Source: Reichenbachiella sp.
GTDB taxonomy: Bacteria > Bacteroidota > Bacteroidia > Cytophagales > Cyclobacteriaceae
DNA length: 64,000 bases
NCBI RefSeq assembly: GCF_033344935.1
Contig: NZ_JAWPMM010000001.1
Coordinates: forward strand, 186,001-250,000
Reading direction: 5' to 3'
Shown: positions 25,924 to 35,400 of the stretch, piece by piece
Position numbering within the stretch: position 1 is the stretch's first letter
How the letters are laid out: every line of letters begins with the position of its first letter
Program-made: the position numbers and the translations under genes
Notes under the pieces: model-generated
Database searches by the model: none
What the model was told of the DNA's origin: nothing
Seen by the model: the letters and a program-made list of their open reading frames with translations, nothing else

Positions 25924-25958
25924 GTAATGGAATTACAATAAGGGGTGAATTTGCCCCT
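25924..25958. promoter_or_regulatory. Two palindromes between HxlR and NTF2 genes, candidate operators
   Basis: GTAATGGAATTAC (25924-25936) is a perfect 5-3-5 inverted repeat. AGGGGTGAATTTGCCCCT (25941-25958) is an 18-base repeat, symmetric in AGGGG, AATT and CCCCT. Both lie in the 86-base gap just downstream of the HxlR gene and upstream of the NTF2/propeller unit. The HxlR protein is the natural candidate to bind them (inference). Confidence 0.4.
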
Positions 25959-25972
25959 ATGATTACTTTTGG

Positions 25973-26296
25973 CTACAGGTTTTCACCAAACTCACCCATT
26001 TTTTGAATGACTGAGAACAATTCTTTGCCTAAAGGAGTGAGCGAATATTCTACTTTTTTAGGGTAGACTTCGAAGTCCTTTTTCTGCACGATACCATCTT
26101 CTACCAATTCTCCCAATTGCTGCGCCAGTGCCCGCTTCGATGCTTCTGGGTTTTTCTTTTCAAAATCTGTAAGCCGAGCCTTATTTCGATTGAGCTCGCA
26201 CAACAAGGCGATCTTCCACTTCCCTGCTATCACGTTGAGGGTTTTCTCCATGGGGCAGTCAGCCTTGAGTTTGGTTTTTCTGGTGTAGGAGCTCAT
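25973..26296 (-). CDS. HxlR family winged-helix transcriptional regulator
   Basis: A protein of 107 residues with the HxlR pattern: CPMEKTLNVIAGKWKIALLCELN, then RFxDFEK-like ARLTDFEKKNPEASKRALAQQLGELVEDGIV and the wing VEYSLTPLGKEL. The single Cys near residue 15 is the position used for redox or aldehyde sensing in YodB/HypR relatives. It probably controls the adjacent NTF2/propeller unit or the upstream DinB/PLP genes. Confidence 0.88.
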   Translation of the reverse strand: MSSYTRKTKLKADCPMEKTLNVIAGKWKIALLCELNRNKARLTDFEKKNPEASKRALAQQLGELVEDGIVQKKDFEVYPKKVEYSLTPLGKELFSVIQKMGEFGENL

Positions 26297-26326
26297 ATCA
26301 ATTGATGAGGGTGTAGTGCTACTAAT

Positions 26327-26782
26327 TTACACAAACTTTCGAATCGCCATCATGGCACCCAAGTGAAGGGCTTCATGATAATTATTAAACTCAAAGGCAT
26401 CCTCAATAGAGGATAAATGAAAACCGGTACCAGTAGTCCTTTCTTTGTAGGTTTGGAAAATCCCCTTTTCAAAATCTTCCTCGGTATTTTCAATTAAAGA
26501 ACCTAATAGTTCTTTTAGTTCATTCACTTCCTCCTGACTGGTTTTTCCGTCTGGCTTTGTTCCTGGTTGATATCGAGCAGTTAACTCTGCGGAGATATAA
26601 GTTTTCAGTCCAGATCCCTTATAAATCAGGCCCTGTTGCGCCACAATGATATGACCGAGGTTCCAGATTAGATTATTGTTAAAACCTTCGGGCACATGAT
26701 TGAGCTGCTCCAGGTTATATTTCTCAAAGTAATTAGCAGTAAGCGATCTGCTAGTTTTCCAGGCTTTGAATACGGTCTTCAT
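26327..26782 (-). CDS. DinB family protein
   Basis: A protein of 151 residues forming the DinB four-helix fold, with the metal-binding histidines in WNLGHIIVAQ and YHEALHLGAMMAIRKF. Family members include metal-dependent thiol S-transferases such as bacillithiol transferases. Most are uncharacterised. It lies 5 bases after the PLP dehydratase gene, so they share a transcript. Confidence 0.82.
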   Translation of the reverse strand: MKTVFKAWKTSRSLTANYFEKYNLEQLNHVPEGFNNNLIWNLGHIIVAQQGLIYKGSGLKTYISAELTARYQPGTKPDGKTSQEEVNELKELLGSLIENTEEDFEKGIFQTYKERTTGTGFHLSSIEDAFEFNNYHEALHLGAMMAIRKFV

Positions 26783-26787
26783 TATTT

Positions 26788-27777
26788 TTAATTCAATAGG
26801 GTTGGTGGCCGGTCCAAATAGTTTTGTTCCCAGACTTTACTTGTGGTGGCTTGGTCAATATTTCCGCCAGAAAGTATTACCATTGCTCTCTTCTTGTTTT
26901 TCTGACCTGAAAGCCATTGCGAAACGGCCTCCATTGTCATGGCACTTGTTGGCTCTACAACTACTTTTAGTAAGTGGGATAGCCACTGCGTCCAATAGAT
27001 CATCGAAGACTCTTTTACTTCATAAAAGCCATCAAGTTTTTGTAGGTATTCGAAAGTGATTTTACCTACAGCCATCGTCATTGCTCCATCCGCCAATGTA
27101 TCCGGTATAGACTGGAGTTTCTGAATAGCTTTTTTTCTTAGAGACTCTGCTGCATCATTGGCATTGAGCGGTTCTGCCCCTATTACCTGTGTCTTTGGTG
27201 AAACATGACTAGTGGCCAGCCAGGTTCCAGATAGCAAGCCTCCTCCACCGCACGGAGCAAAGATCGCATCAATCTCGTCTATTTCATTGAGGGCATCGTA
27301 TGCCGCCGTTCCTTGTCCTGCAATTACATCCTCGTGATTGAATGGAGGAATCCAAAAGGTGCCTTTTTCATCTGCCGCTTGCCTCACCTTAGCATCAGCA
27401 ATATCTCTGGTCTTACACAATTCTATCTTGGCTCCATATGAAGCCGTTGCTTGGATTTTCACTGCAGAGGAATATTCAGGCATATAGATGGTAGCCGGGA
27501 TGTCAAACTGATTTGCTGCCCATGCCACCGCCTGGGCGTGATTACCAGAACTATTGGCAATAACTTTTTTTGGCTTTTGCTTAGCCTCAACCAAAGATGA
27601 AATGGCATTGCACGCTCCTCGAGCCTTGAAAGCGCCTATTTTTTGAAAGCACTCGGCTTTAAAGAAAATCTCGTGGCCTAACCAGCTATTCAACAAATTA
27701 GACTGTATCACCGGCGTACGATGAATGTATTTGTCAATACGCTCCTGCGCAATGATAATATCCTGTAGACTAAGCAT
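26788..27777 (-). CDS. Threonine/serine dehydratase or racemase-like PLP enzyme (fold type II)
   Basis: A protein of 329 residues. The PLP-lysine is in FKARGACNA near residue 50, the substrate-binding loop is SSGNHAQA near 78, and the phosphate-binding loop is CGGGGLLSG near 178. This is the tryptophan-synthase beta family branch that contains biosynthetic threonine ammonia-lyase, serine dehydratase and serine racemase. It lacks the C-terminal ACT-like regulatory domain of IlvA, so serine/threonine dehydratase or racemase is more likely. The start overlaps the upstream CHMI gene by 8 bases. Confidence 0.85.
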   Translation of the reverse strand: MLSLQDIIIAQERIDKYIHRTPVIQSNLLNSWLGHEIFFKAECFQKIGAFKARGACNAISSLVEAKQKPKKVIANSSGNHAQAVAWAANQFDIPATIYMPEYSSAVKIQATASYGAKIELCKTRDIADAKVRQAADEKGTFWIPPFNHEDVIAGQGTAAYDALNEIDEIDAIFAPCGGGGLLSGTWLATSHVSPKTQVIGAEPLNANDAAESLRKKAIQKLQSIPDTLADGAMTMAVGKITFEYLQKLDGFYEVKESSMIYWTQWLSHLLKVVVEPTSAMTMEAVSQWLSGQKNKKRAMVILSGGNIDQATTSKVWEQNYLDRPPTLLN

Positions 27778-28126
27778 GTTGTTCTACCATCTCCTTGTTG
27801 CAATAGCTATCCTTTTCAAAATCGCGAATGTTCATCGAGACAATAGGCACCTGCGGAAAAAGGCCATTGAGCGCAGCCACTATTCTTCGTGACAAGTTGG
27901 CTTTTTGTTCTGCTGTTCTTCCTTCCATGATATTTCCAAAAACATGGATGAAATCATCTGATCCTTCTCCGGCGATAAATTCGTCAAATGACTGTACTCG
28001 AACTTTAATATCCGCTTTCACAAAAAGTTCGCTAGCAATCGCTTGCTGATAAACGGTCTGCATGATCTCTTGCGTCGAGTGAATTCGTGTGATGTTTTCT
28101 GAGCACTGTATGATGAAGTGTGGCAT
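27770..28126 (-). CDS. 5-carboxymethyl-2-hydroxymuconate delta-isomerase-like tautomerase
   Basis: A protein of 118 residues beginning MPHFIIQCSENI, with the catalytic Pro2 of the tautomerase superfamily and the length of CHMI. CHMI acts in homoprotocatechuate breakdown, but no other genes of that pathway are present here. It overlaps the PLP dehydratase gene by 8 bases and so likely works with it; an imine or enamine tautomerase role for dehydratase products is possible (inference). Confidence 0.8.
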   Translation of the reverse strand: MPHFIIQCSENITRIHSTQEIMQTVYQQAIASELFVKADIKVRVQSFDEFIAGEGSDDFIHVFGNIMEGRTAEQKANLSRRIVAALNGLFPQVPIVSMNIRDFEKDSYCNKEMVEQHA

Positions 28127-28153
28127 GTCTTAATTCTTAAAATTACGAATATA

Positions 28154-28278
28154 GGCAGTCTCAAAAGCTCAATAACTTGTCAGGCTGAGGTTCTCGAAGC
28201 CTTGCTGATAGACGTAGGCAGACATTTCGAGAGGCCTCAATGTGACACTACTTGAGGGCTTAGGCTTTTGAGACTGCC
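28154..28278. repeat. Dispersed palindromic element, copy A, inside an inverted repeat
   Basis: The core (28178-28247) runs from TGTCAGGCTGAG through TCGAAGCCTTGCTG to AGACATTTCGA and CTCAATGTGACA, and can fold on itself. It is nested inside a perfect 15-bp outer repeat, GGCAGTCTCAAAAGC / GCTTTTGAGACTGCC. It lies between two minus-strand genes and the whole could act as a terminator. Confidence 0.7.
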
Positions 28279-28292
28279 ACAATAGTGATATT

Positions 28293-29663
28293 TTACAATC
28301 CCTCTTGATCGATTAGGTAGATCAAAGCTGCCATAGAAGCGGCACCTAGTTCTAGTTCTCTTTTATTCACCTTATCGAAGGTATCGTCAGCTGTGTGATG
28401 ATAATCAAAGTAACGCTGTGAATCTGGCATCAGACCAATCAAGGCAGGGCCTTGATCTTCCAACGGGTTGATGTCTGCTCCTCCATAGCCTTTCACAATT
28501 TTTCTCAAATCATAAGGCGACAATAAGTCTCCCCAACTTTGGATTTTGGTTAATGTTTCTGGAGAAGACTTGATGCCAAAGCCTCTTGGGGTAAAGCCAC
28601 CAGAATCAGACTCCAAAGCAGCAAGGTGTTTTTCACCTTTTTCTTTGGCCACTCTTGCATACTCCAATCCGCCGCGAAGACCATTTTCCTCATTCATAAA
28701 CATCACTGCTCTTAAAGTTCTCTTTGGGCGAATCCCTGTAGCCTTGAAAACTCGAACCGCTTCAATGGCCTGTACGCAACCTGCTCCATCGTCGTGCGAG
28801 CCATCTCCTACATCCCAAGAATCCAAATGACCGCCTACGACGATATACTCATCCGGTTTTTCTGATCCTTTCAACTCACCAATCACGTTGTATGACATTA
28901 CATCTGGTAACATCTCACAATGTGTTTCCATATAAAACTTCATGGCTTTATTGGCTTTGATAGATCGACTCAAATAGTCCGCACCTACAGTACTGATCGC
29001 TACGGCAGGTATCTGAGCCACGCCCTCTTCATAAACCAACGTACCCGTATGTGGGGTATCATTATAAGCCAAGGTTAGAGATCTGTTGATGGCTCCAACT
29101 GCACCATATTTGGCTGCTTCTGATGGGCCTTTTACACGCTGATCCCCAGCTCCACCATAGGCATGGCCAGTATGAATGTGCTTAGGATCCATCGGTCTAT
29201 TGAAGAACACAATTTTGCCTTCAATTTTCTTTCTGCCAAGTTCAGCTAACTCATCTAAGCTTTGCACTTCGATTACTTCGGCCAGCAGTCCTTCTGGCCC
29301 GGTGCCTACGCTATTTCCAAGTGCAATCACGTTTACATCCTGTGATCCAAACTTTGAATTCACAATTCTTCCAATCTCTTTTTGGCCTCTTACCCAGTGT
29401 GGCACCATGACTGGCTGTAGATAGACTTTATCAAATCCATAGGATTCCATTTGTTGACGGGTATACTCTACTGCAGCAGCAGCGGACGGTGAGCCACTTA
29501 AACGATGGCCGATGTTGAGCGATAAATACTCTAGCATTGGATAGGACTGTCCATTGGTCAGTGCTTCGTCAAAAATGGTTCTTAAGTTTTTCTCGTGATC
29601 TTGTGCTTGAGAATTGAAAACGGTGATAAGCAGCAACGCTGCGGCAAGCAATTGTTTTTTCAT
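28293..29663 (-). CDS. Secreted M28 family zinc aminopeptidase/carboxypeptidase
   Basis: A protein of 456 residues from ATG 29663 (the longer frame starts with TTG), with signal peptide MKKQLLAAALLLITVFNSQA. A PA domain-like insert (about 120-240) precedes the M28 catalytic part. Zinc ligands are visible in VVGGHLDSWDVGDGSHDDGAG (His, Asp) and FMNEENGLRGG (Glu, Glu). A late HHTADD supplies the last His. It would cut N- or C-terminal residues from peptides in the periplasm or outside. It is flanked by two dispersed palindromic elements. Confidence 0.87.
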   Translation of the reverse strand: MKKQLLAAALLLITVFNSQAQDHEKNLRTIFDEALTNGQSYPMLEYLSLNIGHRLSGSPSAAAAVEYTRQQMESYGFDKVYLQPVMVPHWVRGQKEIGRIVNSKFGSQDVNVIALGNSVGTGPEGLLAEVIEVQSLDELAELGRKKIEGKIVFFNRPMDPKHIHTGHAYGGAGDQRVKGPSEAAKYGAVGAINRSLTLAYNDTPHTGTLVYEEGVAQIPAVAISTVGADYLSRSIKANKAMKFYMETHCEMLPDVMSYNVIGELKGSEKPDEYIVVGGHLDSWDVGDGSHDDGAGCVQAIEAVRVFKATGIRPKRTLRAVMFMNEENGLRGGLEYARVAKEKGEKHLAALESDSGGFTPRGFGIKSSPETLTKIQSWGDLLSPYDLRKIVKGYGGADINPLEDQGPALIGLMPDSQRYFDYHHTADDTFDKVNKRELELGAASMAALIYLIDQEGL

Positions 29664-29792
29664 TGTTGGATGTGTTGAAATGTCCAAAAAAATTATTCGA
29701 TGACAAGAATACGGCTATCCACAAAGAATCGCCTAAAATCTTGATGCAAATTTTTCATCAAATCTGGTACGAGGAGTAATAGAAGGATAATC

Positions 29793-29929
29793 GGTATTTA
29801 CGAAAGTCAATAAGCTGTCAGGCTGAGCGGAGCGCCGCCCGGCGTTGTCGAAGTCTTGCTGTTAAATGCAAAGACATTTCGACATGGCTCAATGTGACAA
29901 GTGCTAGTAGGCAAGTCTTTGTAGATACC
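29793..29929. repeat. Dispersed palindromic element, copy B, inside an imperfect inverted repeat
   Basis: The core (29816-29899) has the same arms, TGTCAGGCTGAG and CTCAATGTGACA, as the other copies but an added GC-rich hairpin (GCGCCGCCCGGCG) between them. The outer repeat (GGTATTTACGAAA / TTTGTAGATACC) has two mismatches and a sequence unlike those of copies A and C. Confidence 0.65.
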
Positions 29930-29936
29930 TTTTGAG

Positions 29937-32315
29937 CTACGGCTTCAGTACCAAAGGTCCGTCAGAAACCTTCATGATTTCTTCTTTGTTCATCAGTTGT
30001 CGGCGATATTCTCCGTTCACATACATCTGCGCCTGATCATTGTAGTGAGGAGAAAAAATATTGCCTGAGTTACCTGTTGGTAATATGCTCCAGCTATTCC
30101 CCTCTACATCCGCGAAGTCAATAATTCGTCTGGTGGAAGGGCCTGCTTTGGTTTTATATTCACCATCAGCGGTCCACGCATAAATGTAGTTATTGATTAC
30201 CTCATTATTCCCAGGTACAGGAAATGGTCCCACATTAAAGTATTTTCTAAGCAGATCCACAGCTCCCAATACATGGCCATGCTCCAAAGTATGAACCTTG
30301 CCCCACTGCCATTGACTCATGTCTTCACCTAACTGATTTTCTAGCTCCAACATCCCATCAGTAAATGCTGCTGTGATGATTTGAGATCGCGTCTCCACTT
30401 CTGGCGTTTCTGGATTGTCCCACCACTTAGAACTATCGTTAGCAAATAGCGGCTGGAAGCTTCGCTTCATCAAATGTGTTTTCATGTAGGCGCCAAAACC
30501 ATCGACACCCAGTTTATTTACAAAAATTCCTTCCTGAATCTTATAGACTAGCTTATTGTAAATAGTAGGAGCCACCTCGTCCAATTCAAATGTCCCCGTC
30601 CAATCAGCTAAAAGCTGAATGGCGTCCTCCTCATTCTCAGAATTAATTAGCTTCTCATCAATGGCTTCTAACATAGAGCTCGCCACCTCTGGCGAGTTGA
30701 TAGACGTCACATCGAGCATCATCTTTTTTGTATCCTCTACATCCCACTTTTTATCTTGATCAAGCAGGCCTTTTATCCTTCTAGCACGGTCCTCTGGTAA
30801 GTAATACCCGGGTACTACTACGCCATTGGTAGTATCTGCTTGATTGTTGGCACTATAGGCATAGCCCCACGGAGCGTTTTCGGATTTGGGGTTGTAGCTA
30901 AAATCATAGTAGCCTTGAATTTCATTTTTACCTGATGTTCCATCTAGTATCAACTTGGAGTTGACCGAGTCTGCTCTCTTGACCAGATGAGCAGAAGACC
31001 AACGCGCATAGTTATTATTGACATCGCCATACATCACATTAAGGCCTGGTGCATGAATTTTAGAAGTGTTTTCACGCGCTTCGCTCAGAGAATTCGTATG
31101 AGAAAAACCATACGTCACCTCCAATATTTCCCCTGGTTTCTGGGTATACACCCAAAACAAAGAAACAGGAGGCCAGTTATCATCAAGCTCTAGCGCCTCA
31201 TTCACGACAGGTCCATGATGGGTCGATTTGATCACCATATCCACGGAGACAGAATCTTTTACTTGAATAGTTTCATTTCTGATTAGATAACCTCTAGGCT
31301 CTTCTTTGAACATGTACTGCCCTGGATTAGCCGGATTGTCCTTTTCCCAGTAGAGATCGATGTCATCATTTTCGAACATGGTAAGGCCTGTAGCATATTG
31401 TCTATTGTGACCAATGATTGCAAATGGGTAACCAGCCAGGTAGTAACCGTAAAAACTTGTTTCAGGTGTCTCGATATGTGCCTCGTACCAAACGGCTGGC
31501 TGAGAATAAGCAATGTGCGGATCGTTAGCCATGATTACTTTGCCGGATTTTGTTTTGTCAGGGCCAATTACCCAGCTATTACTTCCAATGAGTGGAGCTG
31601 CAGGCAAGTCAGTTATGATTTTGTCTATTTGTAAAGTCAGTTGTTCCATCGCTAGCGGAGTAGAGGTCAGTAAGGCTCCAGTTGTGTTAGGGTCCACATC
31701 TAAGTCTTTCAAATACTCTTCTCCAAGGTCTTGCAGAATTTTAGTAACTATTGGTTCGGTCTTCTGTGCGGCAGCAAAACTGAATGACATATATCCCATC
31801 GTGTTGTATACATCGATCATGGAAAAAGGAGTCTTTTCCACTCCAATGATGGAAAACTCAATAGGTGTCGGCCCATTGGCCACAAACTCATTCACTCCAT
31901 CCAAATAAGCTTGGGCAGCGGTCTTTATTTTTTCATCGCCGTTGGTTTCAAATTCAGCCAACATCTGTTCCGAGTACTGCTGAATACTTAACGCGCGAAA
32001 GAGCTTATCTACCTTGAGTAGTTTGCTTCCGAAAATTTCTGAAAGCCGGCCCGGAGCAATCCTTCTCACCACTTCCATTTGCCAAAGTCGATCCTGCGCA
32101 TGCGCATACCCTAAAGCTCGATAAGCATCTGCTTCATTTTCCGCATAGATGTGCGGTATTCCATAATCATCAAAATAAACTTCGGCTGAAGCAGAAAGCC
32201 CTGCAAGGGATGTTTCTCCAGTATACTGAGGTTTTAGAGAATCAGCATACCAGTAGGCATAAGCAACAAGGATTATGGCTATGGCCAATAAAGAGGCGAG
32301 AATTTTCTTAATCAT
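29937..32315 (-). CDS. Penicillin acylase family Ntn hydrolase
   Basis: A protein of 792 residues with an N-terminal membrane or signal segment (KILASLLAIAIILVAYAYWYA). It has the layout of the penicillin amidase family: alpha chain, spacer, then a beta chain starting at Ser245 in LIGSNSWVIGP, the autocatalytic N-terminal nucleophile. The oxyanion-hole Asn is expected in the stretch with SAHLVKRADS and ANNQADTT. Natural substrates are often N-acyl homoserine lactones or acyl amino acids rather than penicillin. It acts in the periplasm and is probably monocistronic. Confidence 0.9.
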   Translation of the reverse strand: MIKKILASLLAIAIILVAYAYWYADSLKPQYTGETSLAGLSASAEVYFDDYGIPHIYAENEADAYRALGYAHAQDRLWQMEVVRRIAPGRLSEIFGSKLLKVDKLFRALSIQQYSEQMLAEFETNGDEKIKTAAQAYLDGVNEFVANGPTPIEFSIIGVEKTPFSMIDVYNTMGYMSFSFAAAQKTEPIVTKILQDLGEEYLKDLDVDPNTTGALLTSTPLAMEQLTLQIDKIITDLPAAPLIGSNSWVIGPDKTKSGKVIMANDPHIAYSQPAVWYEAHIETPETSFYGYYLAGYPFAIIGHNRQYATGLTMFENDDIDLYWEKDNPANPGQYMFKEEPRGYLIRNETIQVKDSVSVDMVIKSTHHGPVVNEALELDDNWPPVSLFWVYTQKPGEILEVTYGFSHTNSLSEARENTSKIHAPGLNVMYGDVNNNYARWSSAHLVKRADSVNSKLILDGTSGKNEIQGYYDFSYNPKSENAPWGYAYSANNQADTTNGVVVPGYYLPEDRARRIKGLLDQDKKWDVEDTKKMMLDVTSINSPEVASSMLEAIDEKLINSENEEDAIQLLADWTGTFELDEVAPTIYNKLVYKIQEGIFVNKLGVDGFGAYMKTHLMKRSFQPLFANDSSKWWDNPETPEVETRSQIITAAFTDGMLELENQLGEDMSQWQWGKVHTLEHGHVLGAVDLLRKYFNVGPFPVPGNNEVINNYIYAWTADGEYKTKAGPSTRRIIDFADVEGNSWSILPTGNSGNIFSPHYNDQAQMYVNGEYRRQLMNKEEIMKVSDGPLVLKP

Positions 32316-32403
32316 AATATGGATAATGAGTTACGCATTCAAGTTAGTCACTCTGGCGTTTTCGAACAAATTGGCAAATTGTTTTAAATGGAATAGTCAC
32401 CCA

Positions 32404-32436
32404 CAAAAACAGCCATAGAAAAACTCCATGGCTGTT
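32404..32436 (-). terminator. Terminator after the giant T9SS surface protein gene
   Basis: A perfect 9-bp stem (AACAGCCAT / ATGGCTGTT) is followed on the minus strand by TTTTTG. It lies 26 bases after the stop of the surface protein gene. Confidence 0.65.
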
Positions 32437-32461
32437 AATAGCATTCAAAATGTATTGTGAA

Positions 32462-35400
32462 TTAATCTTTATTGATCTTGTAAGTAGTTGTCGCGTTTTC
32501 GTTTACCAATTTTAATAGATAAAGACCCTTCTTCAAATGGGCTACATCTATGTCTATCACCATTGAAGCACGTGTTTGCTCTATTCTAGATTGATCCAAC
32601 AACTGACCAGAGGCATTAAACATATACAGATCAATGGTGCCAACCATATGTGCCGGCGGTCTCAAGTGCAGCTGTCCTTCAGTAGGGTTAGGATAGAGCT
32701 GAACACCATTAGGATTACTTTCATCCACAGTCAACACCGAAGCAATAGCAATGTTGAATTCATCTGACGCCGAGGCCTCGCCATCCGAAGCAGAGACTTT
32801 AATGGTAATCGTTCGGTCAAAATCAGGATCGTTTTCCACCGTTCCGCTGAATGTACGAGTAGCCGCATTAAAACTCAACCAGCTAGGCAAATTCGAGCCA
32901 TTCGACAGAGTAGCAGACAAGGTCAATTCTTCAGATTCTACATCCGTGAAAGTATTGGCTGGAACCGTATAACTGAACGACTCGAAACCGGTTGTGCTTT
33001 GATCGGGAATTGGGTTAGCGACTGTTGGTACATCATTCACCGGATTGACACTAATGTAGAAGGAGTTCGTTCCAGTTTCAAAATCTTCGTTAGCTACGGT
33101 GAAAGTAAATAGATCAAAAGTACCCTCCTCGCCATTGTGCTCATAGCTCAGGAAGAACATGTCATCTTCATTAAGCTGCTGATTCAAGGTGATGGCATTA
33201 CCGTCCAGCTTCAAAGTACCTTGAGAAGGCAATAGCGTCACAGTGAGCAGAGGAGATTCATCCCCGCCTGACGGATTACTGATCAAAAGCTCATCAGAAG
33301 TAATATCAGCTTCCGCTCCTTCGTCTAGGCTAAGATCATTTACTTCTACAGTTGGTTTATGAGACACGAATTGTTTGGCCATCACAGCATAGTTGCTACC
33401 ATCAGTATAATCGGCTTCCCACACTACAGTGTAGCTACCATCTGGACTGGAGGCCATGGCACTATTTGAGTGATCATTTTGAGTGGTGTCGTTGACCAAA
33501 AACTCCGGCCCAATCTTCTCCATTTCATAAGACAAGCGCTGTGCCCATATACCATCATAATCACCGCTGTCATCTATTTCATCTACAAAAGTTAGGATAA
33601 AATCTCCATCATCGACCGCTTGGATGCCCGCTTCGTTGGGTCTATCGCCAGCATCAATTTCAATGGCGTTCCCATCAAAGGTCGCTCCCGAAGAATATTT
33701 TCTTACTAACAAATCATGGTAATCGCTTCCTTCTACCCATGCCACCACAAAGTCTCCGTCTTCTGTCGCGGTTATGGCTGGCTTGAACACTTTAATCTCA
33801 TTCGAATTGCTAATCTGCAAGTCCTCTACCTGTGATTCAAGCGCTTTATTAAAGACATTCAAATACAGTTCATATCCATCATAACCGTAGGTATAAGAAA
33901 CGGCAATATCTCCATCTTCATTGATCGCAATGGATCCTCTATGATCATTGACATTTAAAACATCATCGGTCAGGTAGTTGGTCACTGCAGATTCTGCTAC
34001 ACCCGTTGGGCTAAATTTTTTGGTTGCAATGGCCGAATAAGAGTCATCGGAATAAGTAGTACTAGACCATATCACACGAAAATCTCCATTTTCATCGAGC
34101 GCTATATCTGGATAGACCTGATGGCCATCGGTTTCGTCTGAATTAAGGATGAAGTCATCCTTTACCACTTCGCCATTCCAGTCGTACACACTGCCCATCA
34201 CATCTTCGCCGCCAGTTCCACCATTATAAAAATGCCAAACCACCATAAAATTGCCTTCATCATTCAAAGCCACAGAAGGGTATCTCGAACTAGTTGAAGT
34301 ATTGTTGTTCACAATTATTTCTGATCCTTGTCGAATACCCTTTTCGTTGTATCGCTGTGCTTTTATTGCTTGACCTGCGTAAGTATCTCTCCAGACCACC
34401 ACAAAATCTCCATCCGCATTTTGTGCAACATCTGGACTAGTTTGATTGTCCGATGTAATGCTATTCACAATAAACTCCATCCCGTTATCAACATTTCCAG
34501 CCAATGGTGGAGCTATGGTTTTGGTATATACATTATAGCCTCCGCCATAGTAAGCACCGACCACCGCGACAGCATCCCCATCTAAATCAAGTGCAACCGC
34601 CACACCTCCCTGGCTAGAAAAATTTTCTGGGTTAATCGCCTCATAATTTTCATAGATCAATTCATTTTCCGAATCGAATATGGACATATTCATGTGTCCG
34701 TTGCCTTGCACGTGGTTCCATGCTACAACGAACTCACCTGCAAGATTCGCTGAAACATCGGGTATATCATCCGTGCTAGCATAATTGGTCAATTCTTCTT
34801 CTTCGAAAATAGCCGTACCGTCACTCTTGTACTTGCTTGCCAGGACACTAGAATAAGACCCTGAATATTCCGTAAATGCGACCATAAAATCACCAGACAC
34901 CTTATCCATGGCTATGGACTGGCGGCGGGTTTGGAAATTGGTGTTATCCGAAATTTGGATGTCATTCGCATCCAAAGGCGAAGCTTGACTATCAAATCGA
35001 CGGATAAAAGTTTGATCTTCTCCACCTGAGACCCAAGATCCCCAAGTAACCACAAAACTATCATCATCTTGAATGGCGACATCCGGGTAATTTCTCGCAC
35101 CAGAAAATGTACTAGCATTTACTTTAAACTCATTTCCACCAAATGAATTGGGGCCATTGACCACTCTAGCATTTATCTCACTTCCATAACTCCCTTCCCA
35201 AACAATCACGGCATCTCCATCATGATTAATATCTACTGAAGGTTCGCCTAATCGATAATAGCTAGTGGTTTCTTGATCCACCCGAAATTCTGAGCCATTG
35301 GGCAAACCATCGGAATTGTACATCTGAGCGAAGATTCCCGTTCGGGAAGTTCCAGCATACCCACTCCAGGTCACAATAAAATGACCTGAGCCATCAACAG

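Noticed and set aside
27770-28126. Homoprotocatechuate degradation pathway
   Set aside because: No other gene of that pathway is in the window; only the tautomerase fold matches.
28178-29899. Insertion sequence around the M28 peptidase gene, suggested by flanking repeat copies
   Set aside because: There is no transposase, the flanking outer repeats differ, and the same element occurs again at 53.8 kb without such a gene.
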